This document shows positions 1-8,900 of a DNA stretch of 64,000 nucleotides, one piece after another; the stretch's first letter is position 1, and each line of letters opens with the position of its first letter. The notes under the pieces were generated by a model. The model saw nothing but the letters and a program-made list of their open reading frames with translations, did no database searches and had not been told where the DNA came from. The translations under genes were made by a program, and so were the position numbers. Origin of the DNA: Ktedonobacter racemifer DSM 44963 (GTDB lineage: Bacteria; Chloroflexota; Ktedonobacteria; Ktedonobacterales; Ktedonobacteraceae); contig NZ_ADVG01000003.1 in NCBI RefSeq assembly GCF_000178855.1, positions 868,001 to 932,000 of the forward strand. The letters run 5' to 3'.

Positions 1-148
1 GCATGGACTCCTCTCCCAAACGACCCGCGAGAAATTATTCCACTATAGCCTCTCAAGAGGCATGCAATGACTAAAGCAGCACCGCGAAGTTCCAGCCTTT
101 CAATCCGTATACCCAAGTATAACACGAAAAAAAACACCAATCGACCAG

Positions 149-922
149 TTATATACGCACAAGTGCTAGTTGTCGTATCCCCCATTCAATTTCGTCGTCT
201 CTCTCAGCAACTTGCGTGAGGACTCGTAAATCCTCCTCTATGCTATTGATCAGGTCAGGGGAGTAGTGTTGTTGGATAAATGGCAGATGTTTCCAGGATT
301 GAATATTCATCCAAAACATCATCGCGGCTTGTGCCGTCGTCACTTTGACGGCCTGCACCCGATTTCTATGTATTTGAAGGGATTTGCTTTGTGTTAGCGC
401 CTCTAACGATGGTCCTATGTACAGATTATTTGCTTGATGAGCTAGCATGGCCGCAACGATCTCTAGATACTGGGCAAGCAATTTATGCTGTGTATGAATC
501 CATTCCGTCTCTTCTATAAACAAGAAACCGCCTGGTTGCAGTTGTGTAGCCCAACGCTCAATGATAGATTGGGGCAGTTGAAGGTGAGTCAGCAGGAAGC
601 GGCAGTAGAGCAGGTTCGCCGGGCCGGAGGGAAAAGGTACAACAGTAATATCATGACAGGCAAACGAGATATGAGGCGCCGCAGTCTTTTGTGCAAAGGC
701 GATAAAACTTGGAGAGAGATCCAGGCCAATCACTTGTTTTGCTTGAAGCGTGTTTGCAAGCAGGTGCGTTGTGCAGCCTGGTCCACATCCCAGATCTACC
801 ACAAGAGAGGGCGTCTCACCAAGGCACTCGCGCAGAAAGAGGCTTGTTGACGCAGAATATACCTCCGCGAGCACTTCTAGCCGCTGTCTGGCACGATCAG
901 TGTGCGTAAAAGCGTAGGTCAT
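149..922 (-). CDS. class I SAM-dependent methyltransferase
   Basis: A 257-residue protein with the Rossmann-type SAM-binding motif VVDLGCGPGCTT near residues 41-52, an acidic residue after the second strand (GLDLS) and a post-II region followed by a YCRFLLTH segment, typical of Methyltransf_11/25 proteins acting on small molecules. The substrate cannot be read from the sequence. The start is fixed by AAGGAGGATAG directly upstream of the ATG at 922. It lies about 50 bp downstream of the P-loop kinase gene on the same strand, so the two may be cotranscribed. No membrane segment or signal peptide is visible; the protein should be cytoplasmic. Family assignment is secure; the role is unknown. Confidence 0.85.
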   Translation of the reverse strand: MTYAFTHTDRARQRLEVLAEVYSASTSLFLRECLGETPSLVVDLGCGPGCTTHLLANTLQAKQVIGLDLSPSFIAFAQKTAAPHISFACHDITVVPFPSGPANLLYCRFLLTHLQLPQSIIERWATQLQPGGFLFIEETEWIHTQHKLLAQYLEIVAAMLAHQANNLYIGPSLEALTQSKSLQIHRNRVQAVKVTTAQAAMMFWMNIQSWKHLPFIQQHYSPDLINSIEEDLRVLTQVAERDDEIEWGIRQLALVRI

Positions 923-972
923 CTATCCTCCTTAGAAAGAGAAAATCGCTCTATTTTCTGCAAATCATCTTA

Positions 973-1566
973 TCACATGTTGCGGACTTGCTGTCCACAA
1001 CCGTTTGCGAGGGCATCTCGAACTTGCTGGAGGAGCTTGGCATATTTAATGCTTTGCGGTGTTGTGGTGTCGATTTCAATTACCTGGCCACCAAGCGCCA
1101 TGGGCGTAAGCTCCCCTCGCAAGAGCCGCTCTTTGTTGTCATCAAGCCATTCCAGGTCGCTGTGGCCTGCGTGGCGTTCTACGCTCTCCACCCGTGCCAG
1201 GAAGCGCTCCAGCAGGACCTGGCCATCGGCCTTACAGAGAATCTGCAATGGCTCAAAGTCATAAGTGCTTTGCAGTTGCAGGAACTCGGCGCTCCTCAAC
1301 TCGGGACGCCCAAAGAAGCCCTCGATCAACAGCGGCTGTCCTGCGGCTAACAATTTACCGGCAATATAATAGAGTAGGGCGAAAGAGGCGGAGCCAAGCT
1401 GTGAGGGTAGCTCATTGTTGGCGCCTCCAAGGCCATCATGAAGGGTTTCAAATATCCCATCTCTGGAGAAGACTGGAAGATGCGCGTCCTCCCCCAGGCG
1501 CCTGGCTAGGGTTGTCTTTCCAACTCCAGGGAGACCATTTACAATTACCAATAGTGGCTTGCCCAT
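973..1566 (-). CDS. AAA/P-loop small-molecule kinase-like protein
   Basis: About 197 residues with a Walker A loop GLPGVGKTT close to the N-terminus, followed by RLGEDAHLPVFSRDGIFE, the layout of the AAA_33/zeta-toxin-like P-loop kinase group, in which a small molecule or nucleotide is phosphorylated using ATP. The frame is open further upstream, but the ATG at 1566 has AAGGTGAGG at good spacing, so I prefer it to the longer start at 1617. It precedes the methyltransferase gene at 922 on the same strand with a short gap, which suggests a two-gene unit. Which substrate is phosphorylated is not visible; an antibiotic kinase or a nucleotide kinase would both fit. Confidence 0.75.
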   Translation of the reverse strand: MGKPLLVIVNGLPGVGKTTLARRLGEDAHLPVFSRDGIFETLHDGLGGANNELPSQLGSASFALLYYIAGKLLAAGQPLLIEGFFGRPELRSAEFLQLQSTYDFEPLQILCKADGQVLLERFLARVESVERHAGHSDLEWLDDNKERLLRGELTPMALGGQVIEIDTTTPQSIKYAKLLQQVRDALANGCGQQVRNM

Positions 1567-1843
1567 ATAAATCCTCACCTTCCTCTTAAAAAGTATAAAC
1601 TTCAAGACCTGGATCAACCTCTTTTCAACCTTCCTCGACGCACTATATCATCGAGAGATATAGGTAGAGAAAGTATATGTCAAATTTAGGAGGAAAACAC
1701 CGGCATTTTGCCCGATGCGCTCAGATTGACGTTTATGTTACGCTACAAGAATGAGCAAGGCCTCTCCCACCTGTGATAGAATGAAGCGAATATAGAAAAA
1801 ATGTTCACCAGGATAGAATAGCAGCCAGGAGGGCAGAGATACA

Positions 1844-2353
1844 ATGAGCCAACCCACACCAGATTCCACGACCAACCAGATTATCCTGCGCGATGTGATC
1901 GCGGACGACCTCCCCATTTTTTATGAGCAGCAGTTAGATCCCGAGGCCATTTATATGGCGGCCTTCACGGCCAAAGACCCGGCGGACCATGAGGCCTTTA
2001 TGCGCCATTGGCAGAAGATTCTCGCCGATGAGAGCACCACGAATAAGACTATTATTTCTGGGGAACAGGTGGCAGGAAGCGTCTCGAGCTATCGAGATGA
2101 AGAGATGGAGGGGCCAGAGGTCACCTACTGGCTGGGCAAGTCCTACTGGGGCCAGGGCATCGCCACCCAGGCGCTAACAGCCTTCCTGGATATTGTGCAA
2201 GTGCGCCCCATCTTTGCCCGCGTGGCGAAGGATAACCTCGCCTCGCGCCGCGTTTTAGAGAAGTGCGGCTTCACCATCTGCGGCGAGGGCAAGGGTTATG
2301 CCAACGCCCGTGGCGCGGAGACCGAGGAGTTTATTCTCCGCCTGGAAGTTTGA
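1844..2353 (+). CDS. GNAT family N-acetyltransferase (RimJ/RimL type)
   Basis: A 169-residue GNAT acetyltransferase. The first strand IILRDVIADDLP, the central EVTYWLGKSYWGQGIATQAL segment (acetyl-CoA pyrophosphate loop, G-x-G-x-A type) and the C-terminal ASRRVLEKCGF motif are those of the Acetyltransf_3 (RimJ/RimL-like) group, which acetylates protein N-termini or small amines. The ATG at 1844 has AGGAGGG upstream. It is monocistronic, ending before the pair of CATGC palindromes at 2411-2470. Substrate unknown. Confidence 0.85.
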   Translation: MSQPTPDSTTNQIILRDVIADDLPIFYEQQLDPEAIYMAAFTAKDPADHEAFMRHWQKILADESTTNKTIISGEQVAGSVSSYRDEEMEGPEVTYWLGKSYWGQGIATQALTAFLDIVQVRPIFARVAKDNLASRRVLEKCGFTICGEGKGYANARGAETEEFILRLEV

Positions 2354-2410
2354 AGCGCAAGAATCAGATAGTCTCCCATTCATTTTTGCCGTATGCTTGG
2401 CACATCTAGG

Positions 2411-2470
2411 GGCCATGCTGGCATGGCCTTATACCACACCTGAAACAGTAGGGGCCATGCTGGCATAGCC
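2411..2470. repeat. two tandem copies of a CATGC-NN-GCATG palindrome
   Basis: Copy 1 (2411-2428) is GGCCATGC-TG-GCATGGCC, a perfect 8-bp-arm palindrome; copy 2 (2453-2470) is GGCCATGC-TG-GCATAGCC. Both are preceded by TAGGG or AGGGG, and they lie 42 bp apart between the GNAT gene and the flavin reductase. The same core recurs at 3264, 23342, 33609 and 43490, so this is a dispersed REP-like family. Confidence 0.8.
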
Positions 2471-2506
2471 TATCCCCGCACAAGCATGAAGAATGGAGCT
2501 ATCCTA

Positions 2507-3166
2507 ATGCATAGAATCATCGAGCCTAAAATTCTCTATTTTGGCACGCCCGTCGTCCTCATCAGCACACGTAATCCAGATAGATCGTTCAATCTCGCCC
2601 CGATGTCCTCAGCCTGGTGGCTAAACCAATCATGCATGCTGGGAATGAGTGGGAGATCAAAAACGGTGGAGAATCTGCTTCGCGAGGGCCAGGGCGTGCT
2701 CAATCTCCCCTCGACCGAGCTTGTTGGCGCGGTCGATCGGCTGGCCCTCACCACGGGACGCAACCCCGTCCCTGAATCCAAGGCAGAGATCGGTTATCGC
2801 TATGAGCCGGATAAGTTCGGCATTTCAGGGCTAACCCCCATCCCTGCGGACCTCGTCAACGCGCCACTCGTGGCCGAATGCCCGATCCAGCTGGAGGCAC
2901 AGGTCGAGCAGGTACACGCCTTTGACGAGCAGAATGGAAGCATCAAGGCTATCGAGATGCGCATTCTCCGCGTCCACATCGCGGAAGACCTCCTCGTACC
3001 CGGCGCAAGCAACTATATCGATCCAGAGAAATGGAGTCCCCTCATCATGAACTTCTGCGAGTTCTTCGGCCTCAGCGGCAAAATCCACCCCTCTCGCCTG
3101 GAGCCCGCCTTCTACGGCCTCCCACGCAAAACAGAACCAGCCACTAACATAGTTGCGCCAGCATAA
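2507..3166 (+). CDS. flavin reductase-like FMN-binding split-barrel protein
   Basis: About 219 residues from the ATG at 2507, which is chosen over 2486 because GGAG lies at proper spacing before it. The stretch with TPVVLISTRNPDRSFNLAPM, then SAWWLNQSCMLGM and later a PLVAECPIQLEAQV segment, matches the FMN-binding split barrel of the flavin reductase (Flavin_Reduct) family, whose members bind FMN and reduce flavins or act as oxygenase partners. The protein is soluble. The LLM-type flavin or F420 oxidoreductase downstream at 3514 could be functionally related, but the 347-bp gap argues against a shared operon. The exact substrate is unknown. Confidence 0.8.
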   Translation: MHRIIEPKILYFGTPVVLISTRNPDRSFNLAPMSSAWWLNQSCMLGMSGRSKTVENLLREGQGVLNLPSTELVGAVDRLALTTGRNPVPESKAEIGYRYEPDKFGISGLTPIPADLVNAPLVAECPIQLEAQVEQVHAFDEQNGSIKAIEMRILRVHIAEDLLVPGASNYIDPEKWSPLIMNFCEFFGLSGKIHPSRLEPAFYGLPRKTEPATNIVAPA

Positions 3167-3513
3167 ACAAGAACAATAGCATTATCCAGAGGTATCAAGC
3201 GGGTTGTAGTTTCCAGGCTTGCCTGGTCTTTTCTCGGAGCGGTAACAATTGCTGTGGGTACAAGACCATGCAAGCATAGTCCTAAATTATGAATCCCGAA
3301 ATTTGACAAATAACATTTGTGTTCTTTGCATCCTTATATTACCATACTGTTCCCCCTATGCACATCGTTCCTTTGACCGGTTTTTTCTACTGCTTTTCGC
3401 AGTATACTCTAGTTGAGGCTGAGGAAACGGTGTAGGCTCGTTGTCCTCTCCAGATTGAAACACTTCGTGAGCAAATTGTATACCCACACTATTTATGAGC
3501 AAGAGGAGTCACA
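3167..3513. other. intergenic region with one CATGC palindrome
   Basis: No convincing gene. It contains GACCATGC-AA-GCATAGTC at 3264-3281, another member of the dispersed palindrome family, and AT-rich sequence leading to the LLM oxidoreductase. A TATACT box lies at about 3401, but I see no well-spaced -35 element, so no promoter is called. Confidence 0.5.
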
Positions 3514-4386
3514 ATGACGGCAGGTAAAAAGCTGAGCTTTGGCATTAAAACGGTACCGCAGCACACGACATACGAGGATATGCTCCGCGTCTGGCAGGAG
3601 GCCGATAGTATCCCATCCATTGAACACGCCTGGCTTTTCGACCACTTTATGCCCCTGGGGAAGGATTTCACAGGTCCCTGCCTGGAAGGTTGGACGTTGC
3701 TGGCAGCCTACGCGGCTGTAACCAAACGCGTACGCCTGGGCCTGATGGTGACAGGTAATACATATCGGCATCCGGCAGTTTTGGCCAATATGGCAGCCAC
3801 TGTAGATATTATTTCAGGGGGTCGCCTGGATTTCGGCATCGGCGCGGGATGGAATGAGCGCGAGCATAGCTCCTATGGTATCCCCCTTTACTCTACTGGA
3901 GAACGTATACGGCGCCTTGGCGAGGCATGTGAGATCATTAAACGGATGTGGACCGAAACCGCGCCAAGCTATGAAGGCAAATACTATCAAATTAAAGACG
4001 CTTACTGTGAACCCAAACCCATACAGAAGCCTCATCCACCCTTTGTTATTGGCGGAGCTGGTGAAAAATTGACGCTACGCATCGTTGCTCAGTACGCCTC
4101 TATATGGAACTTTGTCGGCGGCGACGCTGAAATGTTTCAGCAGAGGAGCGCTGTCCTCGATAACCATTGTGCCGCCATTGGACGAGACCCACAAACAATT
4201 CAGCGCTCAATACAAGTACTGGTCTATCCCGAAGACCTGGAGGAAACTCGCAACCAGGTACGCAGCTATGCCCAGGCTGGCGCGACACATCTCATCCTGA
4301 GTTTGCGCGCACCCTATCCAGAAGGTATCGTTCACCGCCTCGATGAGGAGATCATTAAACCTTTGAGAGCAGAATTTGAGGAATAG
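3514..4386 (+). CDS. LLM class F420-dependent oxidoreductase
   Basis: A 290-residue luciferase-like (bacterial luciferase superfamily) TIM-barrel protein. Diagnostic segments are the N-terminal FGIKTVPQ strand, RLGLMVTGNTYRHPAVLANM with the conserved His-Pro, and GGRLDFGIGAGWNEREHSSYG, the signature of F420-dependent LLM proteins in Actinobacteria and Chloroflexota. Such enzymes transfer hydride between coenzyme F420 (or FMN) and an organic substrate in the cytoplasm; the substrate is not predictable. AAGAGGAG precedes the ATG. The gene is followed by the composite hairpin at 4412-4494. Confidence 0.88.
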   Translation: MTAGKKLSFGIKTVPQHTTYEDMLRVWQEADSIPSIEHAWLFDHFMPLGKDFTGPCLEGWTLLAAYAAVTKRVRLGLMVTGNTYRHPAVLANMAATVDIISGGRLDFGIGAGWNEREHSSYGIPLYSTGERIRRLGEACEIIKRMWTETAPSYEGKYYQIKDAYCEPKPIQKPHPPFVIGGAGEKLTLRIVAQYASIWNFVGGDAEMFQQRSAVLDNHCAAIGRDPQTIQRSIQVLVYPEDLEETRNQVRSYAQAGATHLILSLRAPYPEGIVHRLDEEIIKPLRAEFEE

Positions 4387-4411
4387 GCTTCGCAAGTAGA
4401 TCCATAAATTC

Positions 4412-4494
4412 GCGCCTACGGCGTTCAAAGGGAAGGGGTGTGCGTGGTGGCGAACTGGCTCTGCCAGTTCGCCACCACGCACACCTCTTCCCTT
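4412..4494. repeat. composite palindromic element H1 (mini-hairpin plus 32-bp stem)
   Basis: A mini-hairpin GCGCC-TAC-GGCGT (4412-4424) is followed three bases later by a long inverted repeat (4428-4494) with 32-bp arms, one G-T pair and a three-base loop. It lies between convergent genes and could terminate both transcripts, but the same layout with unrelated stem sequence occurs at 11670, 32490 and 37738, including places that are not gene ends. Confidence 0.85.
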
Positions 4495-4545
4495 AAGGTT
4501 CGCTGTGCGAGCCGAGGCAAGAGTAAAAGAGAACTGAAGGCCCTT

Positions 4546-4573
4546 TTAAACTGCTAAACTATCTTGACAAAAT
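4546..4573. repeat. 28-bp repeat shared with 18814-18841
   Basis: TTAAAC-NN-CTAAACTATCTTGACAAAAT occurs here and at 18814-18841, identical at 26 of 28 positions. At 18.8 kb it spans the ISAs1 insertion point and supplies the -35 TTGACA box before the Tet-like gene. Surrounding bases are unrelated, so it could be the end of a lost mobile element or a shared promoter module. Confidence 0.6.
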
Positions 4574-4651
4574 TGAGGACCCTGTAGAATTGAAGCGCTT
4601 GATGGCAGTCAAAACAATAGATGAGGTAGCGTTTTTTCGTGAATACGTGAG

Positions 4652-5443
4652 CTAGGTCGCTCTTGGTTGAATCGGCAAAGTCGACGCTCCCGCATCAATG
4701 TGGAAGGTACTGCCCGTGATCTGTGCGGACTCTTCAGATGCCAGATATATTACCGCATAGGCCGTATCTTCAGGTGTTTGGTGGCGTCCTAAAAGCAAGG
4801 TTTTCCCTATCTGCAAAAGATCCTCTTCGCTGGTTCCCTGGCTTCTGTGCAAGGCCAGTTCTCCCTCGCTCAGCACCCATCCAGGAATAACGTAATTGAC
4901 ACGAATCTTTTCTGCTGCATACGCCCCTGCCAATGTTCGTGTTAGCGCTAGTAGTCCACCTTTAGCTGAGGCATAGGCGACGAGATTAGCATGCCCTTGA
5001 ATACCGTTGATCGAACCAATATTGACAATACTGCCGCCTCCCACTGCACGCATGCGAGGAACAGCATACTTACAGCAGAAAAAAGCGCCCCGCAAATTGA
5101 TCGCCAGGATACGATCCCACAGGTCAGCGGAAGTTTCTTCCAGCGTGGCGCGAGGATACCAGCCTACATTATTGACCAGCACATCGAGTTGCCCATAGTT
5201 GTGCACAGCCATCTCTATTAACTCTGCACAATCCTTCTCCTCCATCACATCTACTTTTTGGAAGATCGCTTCACCTCCTGCTTCACGGATAGCGGTTGCA
5301 ACGGCCTGTCCCGCATCCTCCTGGATATCTCCAATTACTACACGTGCTCCCTCGCGTGCCAGCATCTGGGCGCATGCCCGTCCAATCCCCTGAGCCGCTC
5401 CAGTAACGATGGCCACTTTGTCCTGGACTCTTTGAACCATCAT
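4652..5443 (-). CDS. SDR family NAD(P)-dependent oxidoreductase
   Basis: A 263-residue classical short-chain dehydrogenase. The cofactor loop VTGAAQGIGRA is at residues 14-24, the NNVGW stretch corresponds to the NNAG motif, and the catalytic Ser of the GSINGIQG segment and Tyr-x-x-x-Lys of YASAKGG are present, with a C-terminal GSTFHIDAGAST end. Members reduce or oxidise alcohols or ketones with NAD(P). The start is preceded by AGGGGGAA; ATG-ATG leaves a one-codon ambiguity. The small ORF at 5635-5805 lies about 190 bp upstream on the same strand. Function at substrate level is unknown. Confidence 0.9.
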   Translation of the reverse strand: MMVQRVQDKVAIVTGAAQGIGRACAQMLAREGARVVIGDIQEDAGQAVATAIREAGGEAIFQKVDVMEEKDCAELIEMAVHNYGQLDVLVNNVGWYPRATLEETSADLWDRILAINLRGAFFCCKYAVPRMRAVGGGSIVNIGSINGIQGHANLVAYASAKGGLLALTRTLAGAYAAEKIRVNYVIPGWVLSEGELALHRSQGTSEEDLLQIGKTLLLGRHQTPEDTAYAVIYLASEESAQITGSTFHIDAGASTLPIQPRAT

Positions 5444-5634
5444 TTTTCCCCCTTTTTGAACAGATCAATGCCTTCAACAGTCGGTGTGATTATCGGTATC
5501 CCTCCTGCACGAGCGATAAATGAAGTGTTCCAAAGGCCAGTCTGAGACGACGGACACAATGGCAACGTTCAGAAAAGTATACCTGATGAAGAGCGGTTTT
5601 CCCAGGCTCTGAATGGTCAATTCCTATCATAGGT

Positions 5635-5805
5635 CTACTCATTCTGCTTCTCTTCAGTCAGCAAGCTTTCCAGGGCCTGTTGTTTGGCTCCTGTAGAGGA
5701 GGAAAGATCGTAATGGCTCCGCCTTACGGCATCCGCGTACCTTTCGATACTGCCTTCGGAAAAGCCCATCGCAATATTGAACAGAATCGGGAACTCCTGG
5801 TGCAT
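5635..5805 (-). CDS. small hypothetical protein (56 residues)
   Basis: A short ORF reading MHQEFPILFNIAMGFSEGS at its start and ending LLTEEKQNE. It has a near-perfect Shine-Dalgarno, AAAAAGGAGG, four bases before its ATG, stronger than most in the window, which is the main reason to call it. The peptide is mixed charge, without signal peptide or membrane helix, and its predicted helix ADAVRRS may be amphipathic. It lies between the P-type ATPase operon and the SDR gene on the same strand. I do not recognise a family. Confidence 0.55.
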   Translation of the reverse strand: MHQEFPILFNIAMGFSEGSIERYADAVRRSHYDLSSSTGAKQQALESLLTEEKQNE

Positions 5806-5996
5806 TGTCCTCCTTTTTCAGCATTGCATTTCGTCAACCACATTTTTATTGAAGCATATCATGTGGATGTAAGGAGGTGCTGTGGAAAACCTGAGACAGC
5901 GCTGAGAAGGCTTCTCTCACTGGTAATTTGGGTGCGACTTCGACCGATTTTGAGAGGCCATGTAAGAAATCGGCGTCAATCATAGGAATCGATCAT
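5806..5996. other. intergenic gap between P-type ATPase and small ORF
   Basis: No gene seen. An imperfect 18-base inverted repeat, ATAGGAAT-Y-GA-Y-CATTCA, links 5610-5628 and 5982-5999; the right arm covers the ATPase stop codon. Its meaning is unclear. Confidence 0.4.
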
Positions 5997-8900
5997 TCAT
6001 TTGAGCTGCCCCCCTCCTTCTGGCTGAATGAGCAAGCGGCTTAAGCCGACGGCTACCAGGGCACTACTTCCCACCAGGGCCCATCCGAGAGCTGAAGGAA
6101 AGGCCAATCCCAGGAACGTGCGAAGTGGCGCGAAAATGAACGCAGCGGCTAGTACAACAACCGAACCACCGACCGCGGTCAGCACCGAGGGGGTAAGTGT
6201 CCCCTCAGCCTGCCCTGCGTCAAGCGTCTGCGCAAGCTGGGTTATCACCACGCTGGCAAAGGCCACAGAGCGAGCCTGTGGCAAGGTACCCGTCAACCGG
6301 GTGATGAGGTAGGAGAACAGAGACGGTAGTGCTGTTGCAAGTCCACGACGCAACACATCAAAACGCAAGGTTCTGTTAAGTGCGCCCTCGCCCTCGCGGC
6401 TAAGATGAGCAAGTCGCCGATGCTCAGGCCCCTGAAGCGCGACAGCTAGCGAAGGGAAAATATCTGTGATTGCGTTCACCGCAAGCATCTGGGAAGCGGT
6501 AAGCGGGGCACTCAAACCAAGCAGGCTTGCGCCAACTACCAGCGCGAGTTCACCCATGTTGCCTCCAAGTAGCAGCCCCAGTGCACGCCGAATATTACGC
6601 CAGAAACTACGTCCCTCGACAAGTGCTTCCACCAGCGTAGAAAAATCATCGTCAGTCAGGACCAGGTCGGCCGTCTGCCGGGCGACCTCTGTTCCTCCAA
6701 TGCCCATAGCAACGCCAACATTGGCTAAGCGCAACGCGGGTGCGTCATTGACTCCATCACCCGTCATGGCAACGACATGCCCACGACGTTGCAAGTGTTC
6801 AATGATGCGCAGTTTATCTAAAGGGGTTGCACGCGCGATAACGGCTGCCCGCTCCAGGCGTCTGTCGACTTCCTCATGAGGAAGATCGGCGAGTTCTTTC
6901 GCGACCAGGACCTGGCCCTGATCCACCAGCAAACCCGCCTCTCGCGCGATAGCGCGGGCCGTTGAGGGATGGTCACCGGTAATCATGATGACGCGTACCC
7001 CCGCCTCATGACAGCGCTGGACCGCCGGGAACACGGTTTCACGCAGTGGATCACTGATGCAGACGAAACCGAGCGCCGTCAGGTCTTGCGGGTCTTCAAG
7101 TAAACTGGCGCTGCTTCCTTCAGCCACCATCAGAACACGCAAACCGCGTTCCGCCAGGCTCTGGGCCCGTGTGAGCAGATCCTGTCGCTTTTGCGCGTCT
7201 ACTGGCAGTTTTTCACCATGTACCAGCATCCAGCGACAACGCTCAGCGAGCACCTCCGGCGCTCCTTTAAGGCAAGAACGCCCCCGCGTCACGGTGATAT
7301 GGAAAGAACGGACTGGGTCGAAAGGAAGTTCCGTGCGATGCTCGACATAGAGTTCATCGCCTAAATTGGCATCCAACGCTCCTTGGATGATCGCCACGTC
7401 AGTTGGATGAGCGCGCATATCTGGCGCATCTGGATGTGGGCTGGCGAGAGCAGCAGTGGACAGGACCTGTCTCAACGCTGGCGAGAGTTCCCCTGGCACA
7501 CTCGCCTCCTGCTGCATGTCAGCAACCAGGGTCAACATCAGGCGTCCCTTGGTCATCGTACCCGTTTTATCGGCACAGGCGACATCCACGCGTCCAAGTG
7601 CTTCAACAGCCGAGAGCCGTCGCACCACCGCGTTATGACCAATAAGCCGACGCGCTACACCGGCCTCCCCGACCCTGGCAAGCAGGGGGAGCCCTTCTGG
7701 GATTGCCGCCAGGGCTACCGTGACTCCCGTGGTTATGAGCGCTGTCAGCGAGCGCTTCCAGAGCAAGCCAGCCCCGATGACGAGCGTCCCACCCGCCAGA
7801 GAAAGCGGCAGAAAATAGCGCAAGATCTGAGTTAAGCGAACACCAAGTGGATTGAGCACTTCTTCTTCAGCAGCTAGGGCGGCCTTGAGGGTCCCCAGCC
7901 TGGTTTGGCGCCCGACCGCTACCACCACGGCAGACCCGGTACCAGAGGTCACATCGCTCCCCTCCAACAAAATATGATTCGCATCCGCCAGGCCGTGCGA
8001 GCGCTTTGGTACCGGAAGCGATTCGCCCGTCAGAGCCGCTTCGTCTACTTCGAGTCCCTGGGCAGTCAGTATGCGAGCATCAGCCGGAATACGATCCCCA
8101 GGTGACAGCAGCAAGATATCTCCTGGCACAATCTCACTGGCGTCCACCGTCATCGCCTGCCCATCGCGCAGCACCCGCACACTCGTTGTATCCAGATGTT
8201 GCAACGCTTCAGCAACCTGATCTGCCTTCTGCTGTTGCCAGGCACCTACGGCGATATTAAGGAGAATCGTGCCCCCTATCAGAAACACGTCGCCAGTGGC
8301 TCCCAAGAAGAGCGAGAGCGCCGCTCCCCCGGCCAGAATACCCGTCAAGGGAGAGCGAACCTGTTCCCAGAGCGCTGAGAGCAGGCGGCGAGAAGGCACA
8401 ACCACTGGAGCCTGGCGTCGCCGTTGCTCCGCTTGCGCCATCGTTAGCCCTGAAGGGGAGGATTGCAGCGTCTGGAGGACTTCCGCGACGCTTCTGTGTC
8501 CCCAGCGCTCAGGATGTGGATCGACTAGCGTCGCGAGGGCGGATCTGGAGCGCTTCCCCCCTCGTAAACGTAACCAGCTAGCAGCAATTGCCGCGAGCGA
8601 GGTCAGATGGACTCCGCGGGAAGCAACCTTCAATGCAGGTAGACCACGCAAGCCCCAGAAAACACCGATAAGATTAGAGAGGAGAGAGAAACCAACCGCG
8701 TCACGTACAGCGGCATCACGGCACGCACTCGCCTCAATGATCGCGACGATCGCCCGTAAATCGCCTGCCACCAGGTCCGCGCGTGCTGGCAGGCGACTGC
8801 GACCATCGCTGAGTCCAATCGCCAGATCGCAGGCGGCAAAACCCGCCGCGGCAGCCGCGTGGTCAGAGACAAACGCCACCGTCCCCCCTTGCTGTTGCCG

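Noticed and set aside
5610..5999. Inverted ATAGGAATYGAYCATTCA pair as transposon ends
   Set aside because: Only 18 imperfect bases, one arm is coding sequence of the ATPase end, and no transposase lies between.
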